This document shows positions 6,579-14,571 of a stretch of DNA of 64,000 bases, piece after piece. This stretch comes from Burkholderiaceae bacterium 26 (GTDB taxonomy: Bacteria; Pseudomonadota; Gammaproteobacteria; Burkholderiales; Burkholderiaceae), in the NCBI GenBank assembly GCA_000955795.1, contig JYOB01000016.1, positions 397,908 to 461,907 on the forward strand. Direction: 5' to 3'. The notes beneath the pieces are model-generated. The model did no database searches, was not told where the DNA came from, and saw only the letters and a program-made list of their open reading frames with translations. The stretch's first letter is position 1. Each line of letters begins with the position of its first letter. Position numbers and translations under genes: made by a program.

Positions 6579-8765
6579 TCAAAAATAAACCGTAGCACTA
6601 GCCCTAAACGTCCGAGGCGTCCCCTGCACAAGAATGAACCCCCAGCTCGGCAACCAGTACTTCTCATTCGTCAGGTTGTCGACATTGAACCGCAGCGTGA
6701 CCGGCTTGCCGCTCACCTTGGTCGAATACCGCGCCCCCACATCAAACGTGTGATACCCGGGCACGATGTTGCTGTTGTTTGCTTCCAGCGCCGAGTTGCC
6801 GACGTACTGGCCGCCCGCTGACAGCACGAGCCCCGGCACCGGCGGCACGGCATATTCCACATACGCCGTCGCCTTGAAGCGCGGCGACCCATAGGCGCGT
6901 TTGCCCAGCACGGAGGCATCGGACTCCGTGTTCTCCGAATTCATGAACAGCACCCCGCCCAGCAGCGTCCAGTCACGTGCGAGCTTGCCGCGTGCGCTCA
7001 ATTCGAGCCCGCGATAGCGCGTCATGCCATCTTGCGTATAGACGTTGTCGGGCCGCAGATACGCCAGCCCGCGCTGCACCTGGAACAGCGCCGCGCCGAA
7101 TGTCCAGTCGTGCAGTTCGGCCTTGGCGCCCACCTCGACCTGCTTGCTCTTGAGCGGCCCGAATACCGTGCCCGCGTTGACTGCTGTGATTGGTGCGCTG
7201 GCGCCCGCTTCAAGCGATTCCACGTAGCTCGTGTACAGCGTCACCGGCTGCACGGGTTTGAACATCACCGCCAGCGTGGGCGTGATCGGCTCGCGGTTGT
7301 ACTTGGCTGAGGTGCTGCCGTCGGCGTTGTACCCGGTCTGGTTGAAACGCGTGTAGCGCAACCCGCCGAGCACCGACCACTGCTCGCTGAATCTGACCGT
7401 GTCGCTGGCAAAGACGGCAGTCTGGTCGATACGGGATGTGCGAGCCAGACCGTCGGACGAGGGCACCCGCATCGGTGTCGCCCCAGACGACACGAACGCC
7501 GACGTGTCGTACAGATTGCCCGTGCCGAGCAACGTGGAAGCAAAGCCGCCCGTGGCTTGCGTGAGGCTCTGCCACGACGTGCCGAAGACGATTTCATGCT
7601 CGATCGAACCCGTGCGCACTTTGCCGTTGGCCATCACCTGCGCCTGACTGTACTGGTAGCGCTGGTACGAGCTGTACTGCAACTCGCTGAAGTTGCCTGC
7701 GTTGTCGGTCAGCTGGATCGCGCTGTCGGCGTTGCCGCGGTTCTGCTGCGTGTAGCGATAGGCGGCGCGCACGTTCCAGTCGGGCGTGGCGGCCCAGTTC
7801 AGTTCGGTGCCGACGGATTTGATCTCGGTCTCGTAATACGAGCCTGGTGATGACACACGCTGGCTGCCGTCAATGGCGCGCGGCGTGCGCACGAACTCCG
7901 TCACCGGCACACCAAAATCCTGGCCGGGGATGATGCCGTAGTACGCACCCTGCACGTTGCGCTGCATGTACAGGCCATCGAACGACCACTGCAGATCCGG
8001 CGTGATGCGCGCATCGAGCGCCAACGATGCGGAGTCGCGCTTGATATGGCCGCCGTCGACAAAGGTGTCGCCTTCTTCATGCACCACCCCAACGCGGGCG
8101 CCCAGCGCCTTGGTCGGGCCGAAGCGCCCACCCACATCCACCGATTCCTTGAGCGTGCCGCCGCTGGTAAAGCCGAACGTGGCGCTGCCGCCAAAGGTGT
8201 GGGTCGGGCGCTTGGTCACGAAGTTGGCGATGCCGCCGGGCGTGCCGAAGCCATACATGAATCCCGACAGGCCTTTGAGCAGCTCCACGCGTTCGAAGTG
8301 TTCGAGCGGAACATCGCTGCCCCAGTTGGGCACGGCCAGGCCGTCGACCTTGTAGCCCTCCAGCAGATCCAGCTGCAGGCCGCGGATGGTGATGTTCGAC
8401 GCCTCGCCGATGTAACCGTCGTTGTTGGCGGTGACCGCCGGATCGCCCTTGAACACCTCGCCGATGGTCTGCGCCTGTCGGTTCTGAATCAGTTCTTGCG
8501 TGGCAACGTTGATGGTGAACGGTGTGTCGAGCAGAGCCTTGTCGCCCAGTGCGCCGGTGCTGGCCTGCTTCGCGCCATAGGCAGCAGGTTTGCCTGCAGT
8601 GACTTGCGTGGCGGGCAGGTCGACCTGCGTGGTGGTCTGCTGCGCCTGCGCCGATGCGCCTGCACCCATGGCAGCGAAGGTCAGCGCGAGCCGGCGCACC
8701 AACGACGTAGGTCGAAGGAAGGCGATAGGACGGCGTGAAGCGGGTAATAAAGCAACGGCTCGCAT
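6579..8765 (-). CDS. TonB-dependent siderophore receptor
   Basis: Outer-membrane receptor of 728 residues that imports a ferric siderophore using TonB energy. ATG 8765 is preceded by GGGGAG; a longer frame begins at 8786. A signal peptide ends near AQAQQ. The plug domain follows (DTPFTINVATQELIQNR, then TIRGLQLDLLEGYKVDGL and ERVELLKG), then a 22-strand barrel ending in an aromatic residue (ASATVYF), the outer-membrane sorting signal. There is no N-terminal STN signalling domain, so it is not a FecA-type transducer. Last gene of the iron operon, 120 bases after the PepSY gene. The siderophore cannot be identified; ferrichrome- or hydroxamate-type receptors have this architecture. Confidence 0.93.
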   Translation of the reverse strand: MRAVALLPASRRPIAFLRPTSLVRRLALTFAAMGAGASAQAQQTTTQVDLPATQVTAGKPAAYGAKQASTGALGDKALLDTPFTINVATQELIQNRQAQTIGEVFKGDPAVTANNDGYIGEASNITIRGLQLDLLEGYKVDGLAVPNWGSDVPLEHFERVELLKGLSGFMYGFGTPGGIANFVTKRPTHTFGGSATFGFTSGGTLKESVDVGGRFGPTKALGARVGVVHEEGDTFVDGGHIKRDSASLALDARITPDLQWSFDGLYMQRNVQGAYYGIIPGQDFGVPVTEFVRTPRAIDGSQRVSSPGSYYETEIKSVGTELNWAATPDWNVRAAYRYTQQNRGNADSAIQLTDNAGNFSELQYSSYQRYQYSQAQVMANGKVRTGSIEHEIVFGTSWQSLTQATGGFASTLLGTGNLYDTSAFVSSGATPMRVPSSDGLARTSRIDQTAVFASDTVRFSEQWSVLGGLRYTRFNQTGYNADGSTSAKYNREPITPTLAVMFKPVQPVTLYTSYVESLEAGASAPITAVNAGTVFGPLKSKQVEVGAKAELHDWTFGAALFQVQRGLAYLRPDNVYTQDGMTRYRGLELSARGKLARDWTLLGGVLFMNSENTESDASVLGKRAYGSPRFKATAYVEYAVPPVPGLVLSAGGQYVGNSALEANNSNIVPGYHTFDVGARYSTKVSGKPVTLRFNVDNLTNEKYWLPSWGFILVQGTPRTFRASATVYF

Positions 8766-8885
8766 GATCAAGCTCCCCTGGATCAATGTTGTGTACAGGC
8801 GTGCGCAGTCCCGCGCGAGCCGGCGGCCGGCATGCGCGGAGTCCTGTGCGGGTGGTTGTGGTTTCTTGGTGCGGAGCGTGTGGAG

Positions 8886-10508
8886 CTATGGCTCTCTGGC
8901 GACGCTCGGGTGCAGATCGTTGCCGACGCGCGATTCACGTACCGGCATGGCCCAGACAGAATCGGGCGCGCCGTGGCGCGCCCGGCGCAGCGTCGCACGC
9001 GCAAGGCCGACAAAGCCGCACGCGAGCGCCAGTGCGCCCAGGTCGAAACCGGCCACCATCCAGTCGCCGCGCGCCATCGTGCGCAGCAGGTGGTCACCGG
9101 TGACGACGGCATTGGTGATGGGCGCAAGCACCGCTGCAATGGCGGCAGCGCTCAGCAGTTCGACGGCGCCGCGTGCTGGCGGCCGCAGCATCGCCCAGGC
9201 AATCGCCGCGAAGAACACGGTGTAGTACGTCACGCCGGCCGAACGCTCGGGCCACAGCAGCGCCGCCGGGAACGTCGCCATCACGCCGACGCAGCATCCG
9301 ATGCACACGCCAACCGTGGCGCGCGCCAGCAGTTGATGCACGCGCGGCTGATCGGCCTTGCGCTGCTTGCGGCGCGATTCGATCCACAGCAGGTTGCCTG
9401 AATAGAAGACGAACGCCCCCGCCAGGCCCATCACGAGATACGCGAAACGCAGGACGATGTCGCCGTAGGTGCCGAAGTGCAGGCCGTAGACCAGGCTGTA
9501 GATGGCGTGGTTGGTGTCGCGCGCATCGGACGTCTGGTTGCCGACGAGCTTGCCGCTGTCGGGCTGATTGGCAGCCGCATGAATCGCTACGGAGCCGTAG
9601 TCGCCGATCGCTCGCGTGCTGCTGCCGCGCACTTCCGCCACTGCATTCGCATCGCCAATGTGCTGGTAGTGGATCGATTTGACGGTGAAGTTCGGGTCAG
9701 CCAATTCACGTGCACGGGCAAGCAGTTGCACGGCCGGCAACATCGGCGCCGCATGATTGGCTGCAACCACCGTGCCGGCTGCCGTCGTCACACGCGGCAC
9801 CGCATCGAACAGCTTGCCGTTGAGCGCCACGGTATTGAACACGGTCATCAGCACGATGCTCAGACACAGCACCGGCGCGGTGATCGCAAAGATCAGATGA
9901 AAGGGCAGACTGAACAGCCCCAGCACGTTGTGCATGTCCATCCAGAAGCGCTTGAGGTTGCGCCCCGGACGCACGGCCAGCAGATCCTTCTTCAGGCGCG
10001 GCAGGTGCAGCAGCACGCCTGAGATGAGCGCCACGCCGTACAGCACCGAAATCGCGCCCATGAAGTACATGCCCGGCTCTTCCAGCCCCAGCGAGTAGTG
10101 CAGCCGGTTGAGGAAATTGGCCAGTTCGCCTTTCGATGGCTCGATCGACAGATCTTTCGGCGAGGTCCTGCCCGCAGCGAGCCCACTGCCGGTCGTCATT
10201 TGCCAATCGCCCTTGCTGTTCTGCCAGTAAGCGGAGAACTCCGGCTCGCCCTTGTTGGGGAAGATGACGTATGCGCTCGCAGCAGCGGCCGGGTGCATGC
10301 GCACCAGCGCGTTCACGAAGTGATCGATGTCGGCCGGCTTGATGGCAACGGCGGCATGGTCGGCGCGCAGCGGGTTCTGCCACGCATGCAGTTCTTCATG
10401 GAACACAGTGAGCGCGCCCGCAAAGAACGCGATGAACAGCGCCCAGCCCGCTATCAGGCCCACCCAGGTATGCAGCGTCTGATACAGACGTAAGGTCGTC
10501 GATTTCAT
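8886..10508 (-). CDS. PepSY-associated TM-helix protein (iron uptake, reductase-like)
   Basis: Inner-membrane protein of 540 residues with an N-terminal span (TWVGLIAGWALFIAFFAGALTV begins it), a periplasmic region, spans near residues 150-170 and 200-230, another large periplasmic loop, and several C-terminal spans. Conserved histidines in the membrane parts (LHTWVG, RLHYSLG, DMHNVLGLFSLPFHL, YGLHFGTYGD) match the PepSY_TM family. Members sit beside TonB siderophore receptors, and some have been shown to reduce ferric siderophores in the periplasm. It is separated from the small protein upstream by 7 bases and precedes the receptor gene. Function as a siderophore reductase is inferred from the family and context. 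Confidence 0.88.
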   Translation of the reverse strand: MKSTTLRLYQTLHTWVGLIAGWALFIAFFAGALTVFHEELHAWQNPLRADHAAVAIKPADIDHFVNALVRMHPAAAASAYVIFPNKGEPEFSAYWQNSKGDWQMTTGSGLAAGRTSPKDLSIEPSKGELANFLNRLHYSLGLEEPGMYFMGAISVLYGVALISGVLLHLPRLKKDLLAVRPGRNLKRFWMDMHNVLGLFSLPFHLIFAITAPVLCLSIVLMTVFNTVALNGKLFDAVPRVTTAAGTVVAANHAAPMLPAVQLLARARELADPNFTVKSIHYQHIGDANAVAEVRGSSTRAIGDYGSVAIHAAANQPDSGKLVGNQTSDARDTNHAIYSLVYGLHFGTYGDIVLRFAYLVMGLAGAFVFYSGNLLWIESRRKQRKADQPRVHQLLARATVGVCIGCCVGVMATFPAALLWPERSAGVTYYTVFFAAIAWAMLRPPARGAVELLSAAAIAAVLAPITNAVVTGDHLLRTMARGDWMVAGFDLGALALACGFVGLARATLRRARHGAPDSVWAMPVRESRVGNDLHPSVAREP

Positions 10509-10515
10509 GGCGAGG

Positions 10516-10782
10516 TCAGGCCACCATCAGGTGCGGTAGCCATAGCACGCCGAACGACAGCGCGTTGGCCGCCGCCAGCACGCCCCACGCATGGGCGCTG
10601 CTCCGAAACAGCACGCTCACGCTGATGATCACGGCCCACAGTGGCAGGCACGCGAGCAGCGCGCCGATGACGCCGCTTTCCCAGCCGCCCGGCAGCCACA
10701 GTATCGCCAGCGTGCACAGCGCAACCGACAGCGGTAGCCCGAGCACGGTACCGGCCAGCCATTTGGTGCCCATGCCGTTCAT
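10516..10782 (-). CDS. Small iron-uptake membrane protein, DUF3649-like
   Basis: Protein of 88 residues with two or three hydrophobic spans (LAGTVLGLPLSVALCTLAIL, GALLACLPLWAVIISVSVLF and a C-terminal one). Size, hydrophobicity and position next to a PepSY protein and a siderophore receptor fit the DUF3649 'iron transporter' family, whose biochemical role is not known to me. Its ATG overlaps the stop of the upstream gene in ATGA, implying translational coupling. Confidence 0.65.
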   Translation of the reverse strand: MNGMGTKWLAGTVLGLPLSVALCTLAILWLPGGWESGVIGALLACLPLWAVIISVSVLFRSSAHAWGVLAAANALSFGVLWLPHLMVA

Positions 10783-11063
10783 GACCGCGCCTCAATGCCT
10801 GCACGCCGTTGCTGTGTCCACGCACCCAACATGGGCCATAGCGACAAGGCCCCCGTCACCACCAGCACCACCGCAATGGTTGCCCCCGGCCAGCCGAGCG
10901 CGTTGTTCCACAGCACGGCGGCAATGCCCGACAACGCAACGGCAACGCTACACAGCACGCGCCCCCGCAGGCGCGAAGCGCGCGCGAGCAGCACTTGGTT
11001 GGGTGCGGCCGCATACAGGCAGCCCGCCGCGAGCAGCCCGAACAGGAGGGCAATTCCGTGCAT
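10779..11063 (-). CDS. Small iron-uptake membrane protein, DUF3325-like
   Basis: About 94 residues with three hydrophobic segments (GIALLFGLLAAGCLYAA, VALSGIAAVLW, ATIAVVLVVTGALSL). ATG 11063 is used; an in-frame TTG at 11075 is the alternative, and neither has a clear ribosome site. It is the first gene of the Fur-type iron operon and overlaps the next gene by four bases. The DUF3325 assignment rests on size, topology and neighbours rather than on a recognised motif. Confidence 0.6.
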   Translation of the reverse strand: MHGIALLFGLLAAGCLYAAAPNQVLLARASRLRGRVLCSVAVALSGIAAVLWNNALGWPGATIAVVLVVTGALSLWPMLGAWTQQRRAGIEARS

Positions 11064-11082
11064 GGCAGTGTTCAATTTTGTT

Positions 11083-11111
11083 GAGAATGCAAATAATAAT
11101 GATTCGTATTA
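11083..11111 (-). promoter_or_regulatory. Fur box upstream of the iron operon
   Basis: GAGAATGCAAATAATAATGA followed by TTCGTATTA lies immediately before the first gene of the iron operon. Two overlapping registers each match 12 of 19 positions of the GATAATGATAATCATTATC consensus, and the GAGAATGCAAAT start is common in Burkholderiales Fur sites. This fits repression by Fur-Fe(II) when iron is plentiful. Confidence 0.7.
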
Positions 11112-11201
11112 AAAAAACAAGGCGAGGCAATATGACCTCGTAAGCAAAGGGGAGATGGAAGGAGCATGCGGCGGCCCTCATCGCCGGCGCATGCGAAGTT
11201 G

Positions 11202-11789
11202 TCAGGAGAGCGCTGCCTCGACGAAGTGCAGACGATCCTGCCCCCAGAACATCTCGTCGCCGACAAAGAACGTGGGCGCACCAAACACGCCGCGCGCCAC
11301 GGCCTCTTCGGTCGTCTTGCGCAGCGTCTGCTTGATGCGGTCGTCCTGCACAAGCTCCAGCATGAGCGCGGGGGAGATGCCGGCCGCTTCTAGCACCGCA
11401 GCGAGTTCCTGCAGATCACCGAGATTGCGCGGGTGCTCGAACATCGCGCTGAAGATGGCGGCGAGATAGCGGTGGAATTCCGTGTCGCTGCGCAACTGCA
11501 TGCCCACCGCACCGCGCATCAATTGCAGCGTGTTGATCGGAAAGTGCGGGTTCTGCTGGATCGGCACGCCAAAGTGTTTTGCCCAGCGCTCCAGATCCAC
11601 GTTGGAGTAGCGGCCCTTGGCGGGAATCGTCGCCGGGCTGCTGTTGCCTGTGGCCTGGAACACCCCGCCCAGCAGCATCGGCCGCCAGACAATGTCCGCA
11701 CCCTTGGCTTGCGCGATCTTCGGCAACTGGTGATACGCGAGGTAGCTGTAAGGGCTGCCCACATCGAAGAAGAATTCGACCTGCTTCAT
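11202..11789 (-). CDS. DsbA-like thioredoxin-fold protein, 2-hydroxychromene-2-carboxylate isomerase family
   Basis: Cytoplasmic protein of 195 residues with the kappa-GST/HCCA-isomerase fold: an N-terminal strand and FDVGSPYSYLAY (the serine of GSP takes the place of the thioredoxin CXXC), a helical insertion, and the C-terminal GVFGAPTFFVGDEMFWGQDR typical of the family. Known members isomerise 2-hydroxychromene-2-carboxylate in naphthalene breakdown, probably with glutathione, but most are of unknown substrate. No other naphthalene genes are nearby. It follows the SDR-like gene by 48 bases on the same strand, and the two probably share a promoter controlled by the divergent TetR protein. 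Confidence 0.85.
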   Translation of the reverse strand: MKQVEFFFDVGSPYSYLAYHQLPKIAQAKGADIVWRPMLLGGVFQATGNSSPATIPAKGRYSNVDLERWAKHFGVPIQQNPHFPINTLQLMRGAVGMQLRSDTEFHRYLAAIFSAMFEHPRNLGDLQELAAVLEAAGISPALMLELVQDDRIKQTLRKTTEEAVARGVFGAPTFFVGDEMFWGQDRLHFVEAALS

Positions 11790-11837
11790 GCGTGTGTCTC
11801 CTGGTTTGTGATGTTGCGATGGGCGAGGAACAGGCTT

Positions 11838-12572
11838 CTACCAGCGCTCGATCCAGGGCCGCAGGTCGAGCTCATGCGTCCACGCGTCGCGCGGCTGCGT
11901 GTGCAGATACCAGTAGTTCTCGGCGATGTGCTCGGGGTTGAGGATGCCGTCCTGGTCTTTCAACGCGTAGCGTTCGGGAAAGTTGTCGCGGATGAACGCC
12001 GTGTCGATCGCACCATCGACCACCACATGCGCCACATGTATCCCCTTGGGGCCCAGCTCGCGCGCCATGCTTTGCGCCAGCGCGCGCAGCGCATGCTTGG
12101 CGCCTGCGAATGCCGCAAAGTTGGCTGCGCCGCGCATGCCGGCCGTCGCCCCGGTGAAAAGGATCGTGCCGCGCCCCCGCGTGACCATGCGCTTGGCTAC
12201 TTCGCGCCCCGCCAGGAAACCCGAGAAACACGCCATCTCCCAGATCTTGAAATACTTGCGCGCGGTCTCTTCCAGGATGCTGCTCGGCACGTTGGCGCCA
12301 ATGTTGAAGACCATCACCTCGATGGGGCCGACGTCGCGCTCGATGTCGTCGACGAGCTTGATGACGTCGTCTTCCTTGCGCGCGTCGGATGCAAAGCCCT
12401 GCGCTTGCCCGCCTTCCGCGCGGATCGCCTCGACCAGCGGTTGCAGCTTGTCGGCCGAGCGGCGCGTCACGCAGGCGATGTAGCCCTCGCGGGCAAAGCG
12501 CCTGGCGATGGCACCGCCCGTGGCATCTCCCGCGCCGATGACGAGGGCCGCCTTGTTGTTGCTTGTCTCCAT
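11838..12572 (-). CDS. SDR-fold protein lacking the usual catalytic Ser and Tyr
   Basis: Protein of 244 residues with the short-chain dehydrogenase fold: VIGAGDATGGAIARRF at the nucleotide site, NIGAN, and an ordinary C-terminal part. The active site is altered. The Tyr of YxxxK is Phe155 (FAGAK, with Lys159 kept), and the residue 13 positions earlier, normally Ser, is Ala142 (FTGATAG). The glycine motif also departs from TGxxxGxG. The chosen start is ATG 12572 after GAGGTG; a GTG lies at 12578. It may bind NAD(P) without being a standard oxidoreductase. It is divergent from a TetR gene across an operator-like palindrome. Confidence 0.85.
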   Translation of the reverse strand: METSNNKAALVIGAGDATGGAIARRFAREGYIACVTRRSADKLQPLVEAIRAEGGQAQGFASDARKEDDVIKLVDDIERDVGPIEVMVFNIGANVPSSILEETARKYFKIWEMACFSGFLAGREVAKRMVTRGRGTILFTGATAGMRGAANFAAFAGAKHALRALAQSMARELGPKGIHVAHVVVDGAIDTAFIRDNFPERYALKDQDGILNPEHIAENYWYLHTQPRDAWTHELDLRPWIERW

Positions 12573-12591
12573 GTCCACCTCGTTTATAGAA

Positions 12592-12603
12592 TAACGATCG
12601 TTA
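12592..12603. promoter_or_regulatory. TetR operator candidate
   Basis: TAACGATCGTTA is a perfect 12-base palindrome in the 91-base gap between the divergent SDR-like and TetR genes. Position and symmetry fit a TetR dimer repressing both transcription units. Confidence 0.6.
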
Positions 12604-12663
12604 CTGAAAAGAAAATTATGCTACTGGTTGCATAGTGTCAAGCGGGAAAAAGCAGGGGAAAAC

Positions 12664-13239
12664 ATGCGATACCAGCCCGGCCACAAGGAAGAAAAGCGCA
12701 AGGAGCTGCTGAAGGCGACCGGCCGCAAGGTCAAGGTGAATGGCTTTGCCGCGACCGGTGTGGACGCGCTTGCGCAGGCGGCCGGCATGACCAGCGGCGC
12801 GTTCTACAGCCACTTCGGCTCGAAATCGGATTGGCTCAAAGCGTTGATCGAGGCCGAACTGGCCGCCAGCCGCGAGATGTGGGCCGGCAATCCGCACGAT
12901 ACGGCCGAAGATTGGCTGCGCTTCGAGCTGGATCGCTACCTGTGCCTTGCCCACGTGAAGCATCCCGAGGCAGGTTGCGCCGTGCCCGGCCTTGCCGCCG
13001 AGATCGCGCGCGCAGATGCCTCAGTGCGCGAGCTGTATCAGGAAGAGATGCGCAAAGGCCACGCGATCCTGGCGCAGCGTCTGGGCGACGATGATGCAGC
13101 GTGGGCGATGATTGCGCAGCTCGTGGGTGCCATCCATATTGCGCGGGCCATGCCGGAGGAGGCCATGCAGCGCACGATTGTCGAAGCGAGCAAGCGGTTT
13201 CTGCAGGACGCCGTGACGCGCCTTGCCGCCAAGTCCTGA
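12664..13239 (+). CDS. TetR-family transcriptional repressor
   Basis: Protein of 191 residues. The N-terminal helix-turn-helix is clear (GFAATGVDALAQAAGMTSGAFYSHFGSKSDWL, residues about 24-55, described here by its ends), with the GAFYSHFGSK recognition region typical of the AcrR/TetR group. The C-terminal half is the ligand and dimer domain. ATG 12664 follows AGGGG by seven bases; the frame is open from 12628. It most likely represses the divergent SDR/DsbA-like pair through the palindrome at 12592-12603. No ligand can be predicted. Confidence 0.88.
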   Translation: MRYQPGHKEEKRKELLKATGRKVKVNGFAATGVDALAQAAGMTSGAFYSHFGSKSDWLKALIEAELAASREMWAGNPHDTAEDWLRFELDRYLCLAHVKHPEAGCAVPGLAAEIARADASVRELYQEEMRKGHAILAQRLGDDDAAWAMIAQLVGAIHIARAMPEEAMQRTIVEASKRFLQDAVTRLAAKS

Positions 13240-13252
13240 CGTACGAGGCGTG

Positions 13253-13750
13253 CTATTGCAAGTTGCCCCAGCGCGGCACGGCGGGCTCGGCGTTGGCCCA
13301 TTGCCATGTGGTGCCGTTCTGGCACGCATAAATCGTGTAACCGGCACCGGGCGCGTTCTTGGGAGCCAGGGCTTCCTGAACGGTCAGGATGGCCTCGCGG
13401 CAGGTGGCCAGCGGCGTCGTGAACGTGCGCACCAGAACGACCTGGCCGTGCGCCTTGGTCAAGCCCATCATGCGTTCGAGCGACCAGTTGAGCGAAGGCG
13501 TGCTGTCGCTCAATCGCCCGACTGCCATCGCGAGCGCATCCTGCTCGCTGGCGGCCCATTTGCGCGTTGCGTATTTGACGGACGCATCGGTCGCGGCGTT
13601 GACCGACACGGCTACGCCATAGGCTACCGCCGGGTTGCCCGTGACGGTGCCCGTGGCCACGCCCGCTGCCGCGCCGGTCAATGGCCCCACCGACGAGCAG
13701 CCGGCCATCAGGCCCGCACATCCTGCTACAAGCCAGCGCGCGCAGCTCAT
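13253..13750 (-). CDS. Putative lipoprotein, paralogue of the upstream gene
   Basis: Protein of 165 residues starting at ATG 13750, which overlaps the stop of the upstream gene (ATGA). It has a short signal sequence with the lipobox LMAGC, a Gly/Ala-rich segment (TGAAAGVATGTVTGNPAVAYG) that may insert into or lie on a membrane, and a C-terminal domain ending WQWANAEPAVPRWGNLQ. The same ending and a Cys-containing CREAILTVQ motif recur in the upstream protein, so the pair arose by duplication. I recognise no family. An envelope location is likely from the lipobox; the role is unknown. Confidence 0.75.
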   Translation of the reverse strand: MSCARWLVAGCAGLMAGCSSVGPLTGAAAGVATGTVTGNPAVAYGVAVSVNAATDASVKYATRKWAASEQDALAMAVGRLSDSTPSLNWSLERMMGLTKAHGQVVLVRTFTTPLATCREAILTVQEALAPKNAPGAGYTIYACQNGTTWQWANAEPAVPRWGNLQ

Positions 13751-14280
13751 TGCAGCGAACCCCATCGCGCCGTGGCCGGTTCCGCGGTCGCCCACTTCCA
13801 TTGCTTGCCGTCGTGGCAGATGGAGGCGACAAAGAAGTCGACCTTTGCAGCGCCATCTTCCATTCCGTCGACGGTAAAGAGGATTTCCTTGCAGTTGACG
13901 AGCGGCCCGTTGATCGAGCGCGTGACCACCACGCGGCCATGTTCGTCGGGCTCCAAGGGGATGCGGTGCTTGACCTGCCAGTTGCCGACGGTGTTGTCGG
14001 CCAGCGCGCCAGCGATCTGCGCGATGTGGTCTTGAGTTTCAGTGTGGACGACACGTTGGCTGTGTTGCAACGCAGCCCGTGCGCCGGCTTGTACGCCCAG
14101 GCCGATGCCGGTGGCCACCGCCGCGTTGTCGGTCACCTTGGCTGCGAGGGCTGCACCGCCGATACCCGCTGCGGTGGTCGTGCCTTCCGACATCAGTGAA
14201 CTGCAACCGCTGAGTGCCAACGTGCTCAGGGTGAGCGCGCTGCCCAGCATTCGGGCAGATGCGAACCGAGGTGTGCGCAT
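13747..14280 (-). CDS. Putative lipoprotein
   Basis: Protein of 177 residues with a signal peptide and lipobox (TLALSGCSS), then a Gly/Ala-rich stretch (AAGIGGAALAAKVTDNAAVA) and a C-terminal domain with NCKEILFTVDG and WKWATAEPATARWGSLQ. It is translationally coupled to its paralogue downstream. The function is not known. No gene with an obvious link lies next to it; the pair converges with the TetR gene, 13 bases from its stop. Confidence 0.75.
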   Translation of the reverse strand: MRTPRFASARMLGSALTLSTLALSGCSSLMSEGTTTAAGIGGAALAAKVTDNAAVATGIGLGVQAGARAALQHSQRVVHTETQDHIAQIAGALADNTVGNWQVKHRIPLEPDEHGRVVVTRSINGPLVNCKEILFTVDGMEDGAAKVDFFVASICHDGKQWKWATAEPATARWGSLQ

Positions 14281-14571
14281 GTGTGGACTTCCAAATCTGC
14301 AACAGAGCGAATTCTAAAGGACACCGTGGACCGCAAACGGCGATGCGGCGCGGTTTCTCACAATTGTTTTTAGTTGTAGCGGCGCGGTGTCGCTAGTGCT
14401 CAGCCTGGGCAAAGCGCCTTCAACTGCGTGGCCACCGCATTAAAACCACCCGCACCCGTGTCGATACCGGGCCTCTTTGCGACCGATACACGTGGAGCGT
14501 CCAGGGTTGCGGTTCGAACCGTCGCAGCACGCGCACGCTGCCGCGCGCTTCGGCCGCGTGGTGCCGATGGC

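Noticed and set aside
7032-8738. Several plus-strand frames across the TonB receptor gene
   Set aside because: They are shadows of the receptor, which is confirmed by plug and barrel motifs and the C-terminal aromatic residue.
14281-14571. Possible gene remnant in the gap before the cupin-AraC gene
   Set aside because: Minus-strand frames here have some protein-like endings (such as NAVATQLKALCPG), but no motif, ribosome site or family could be recognised, so nothing is called.
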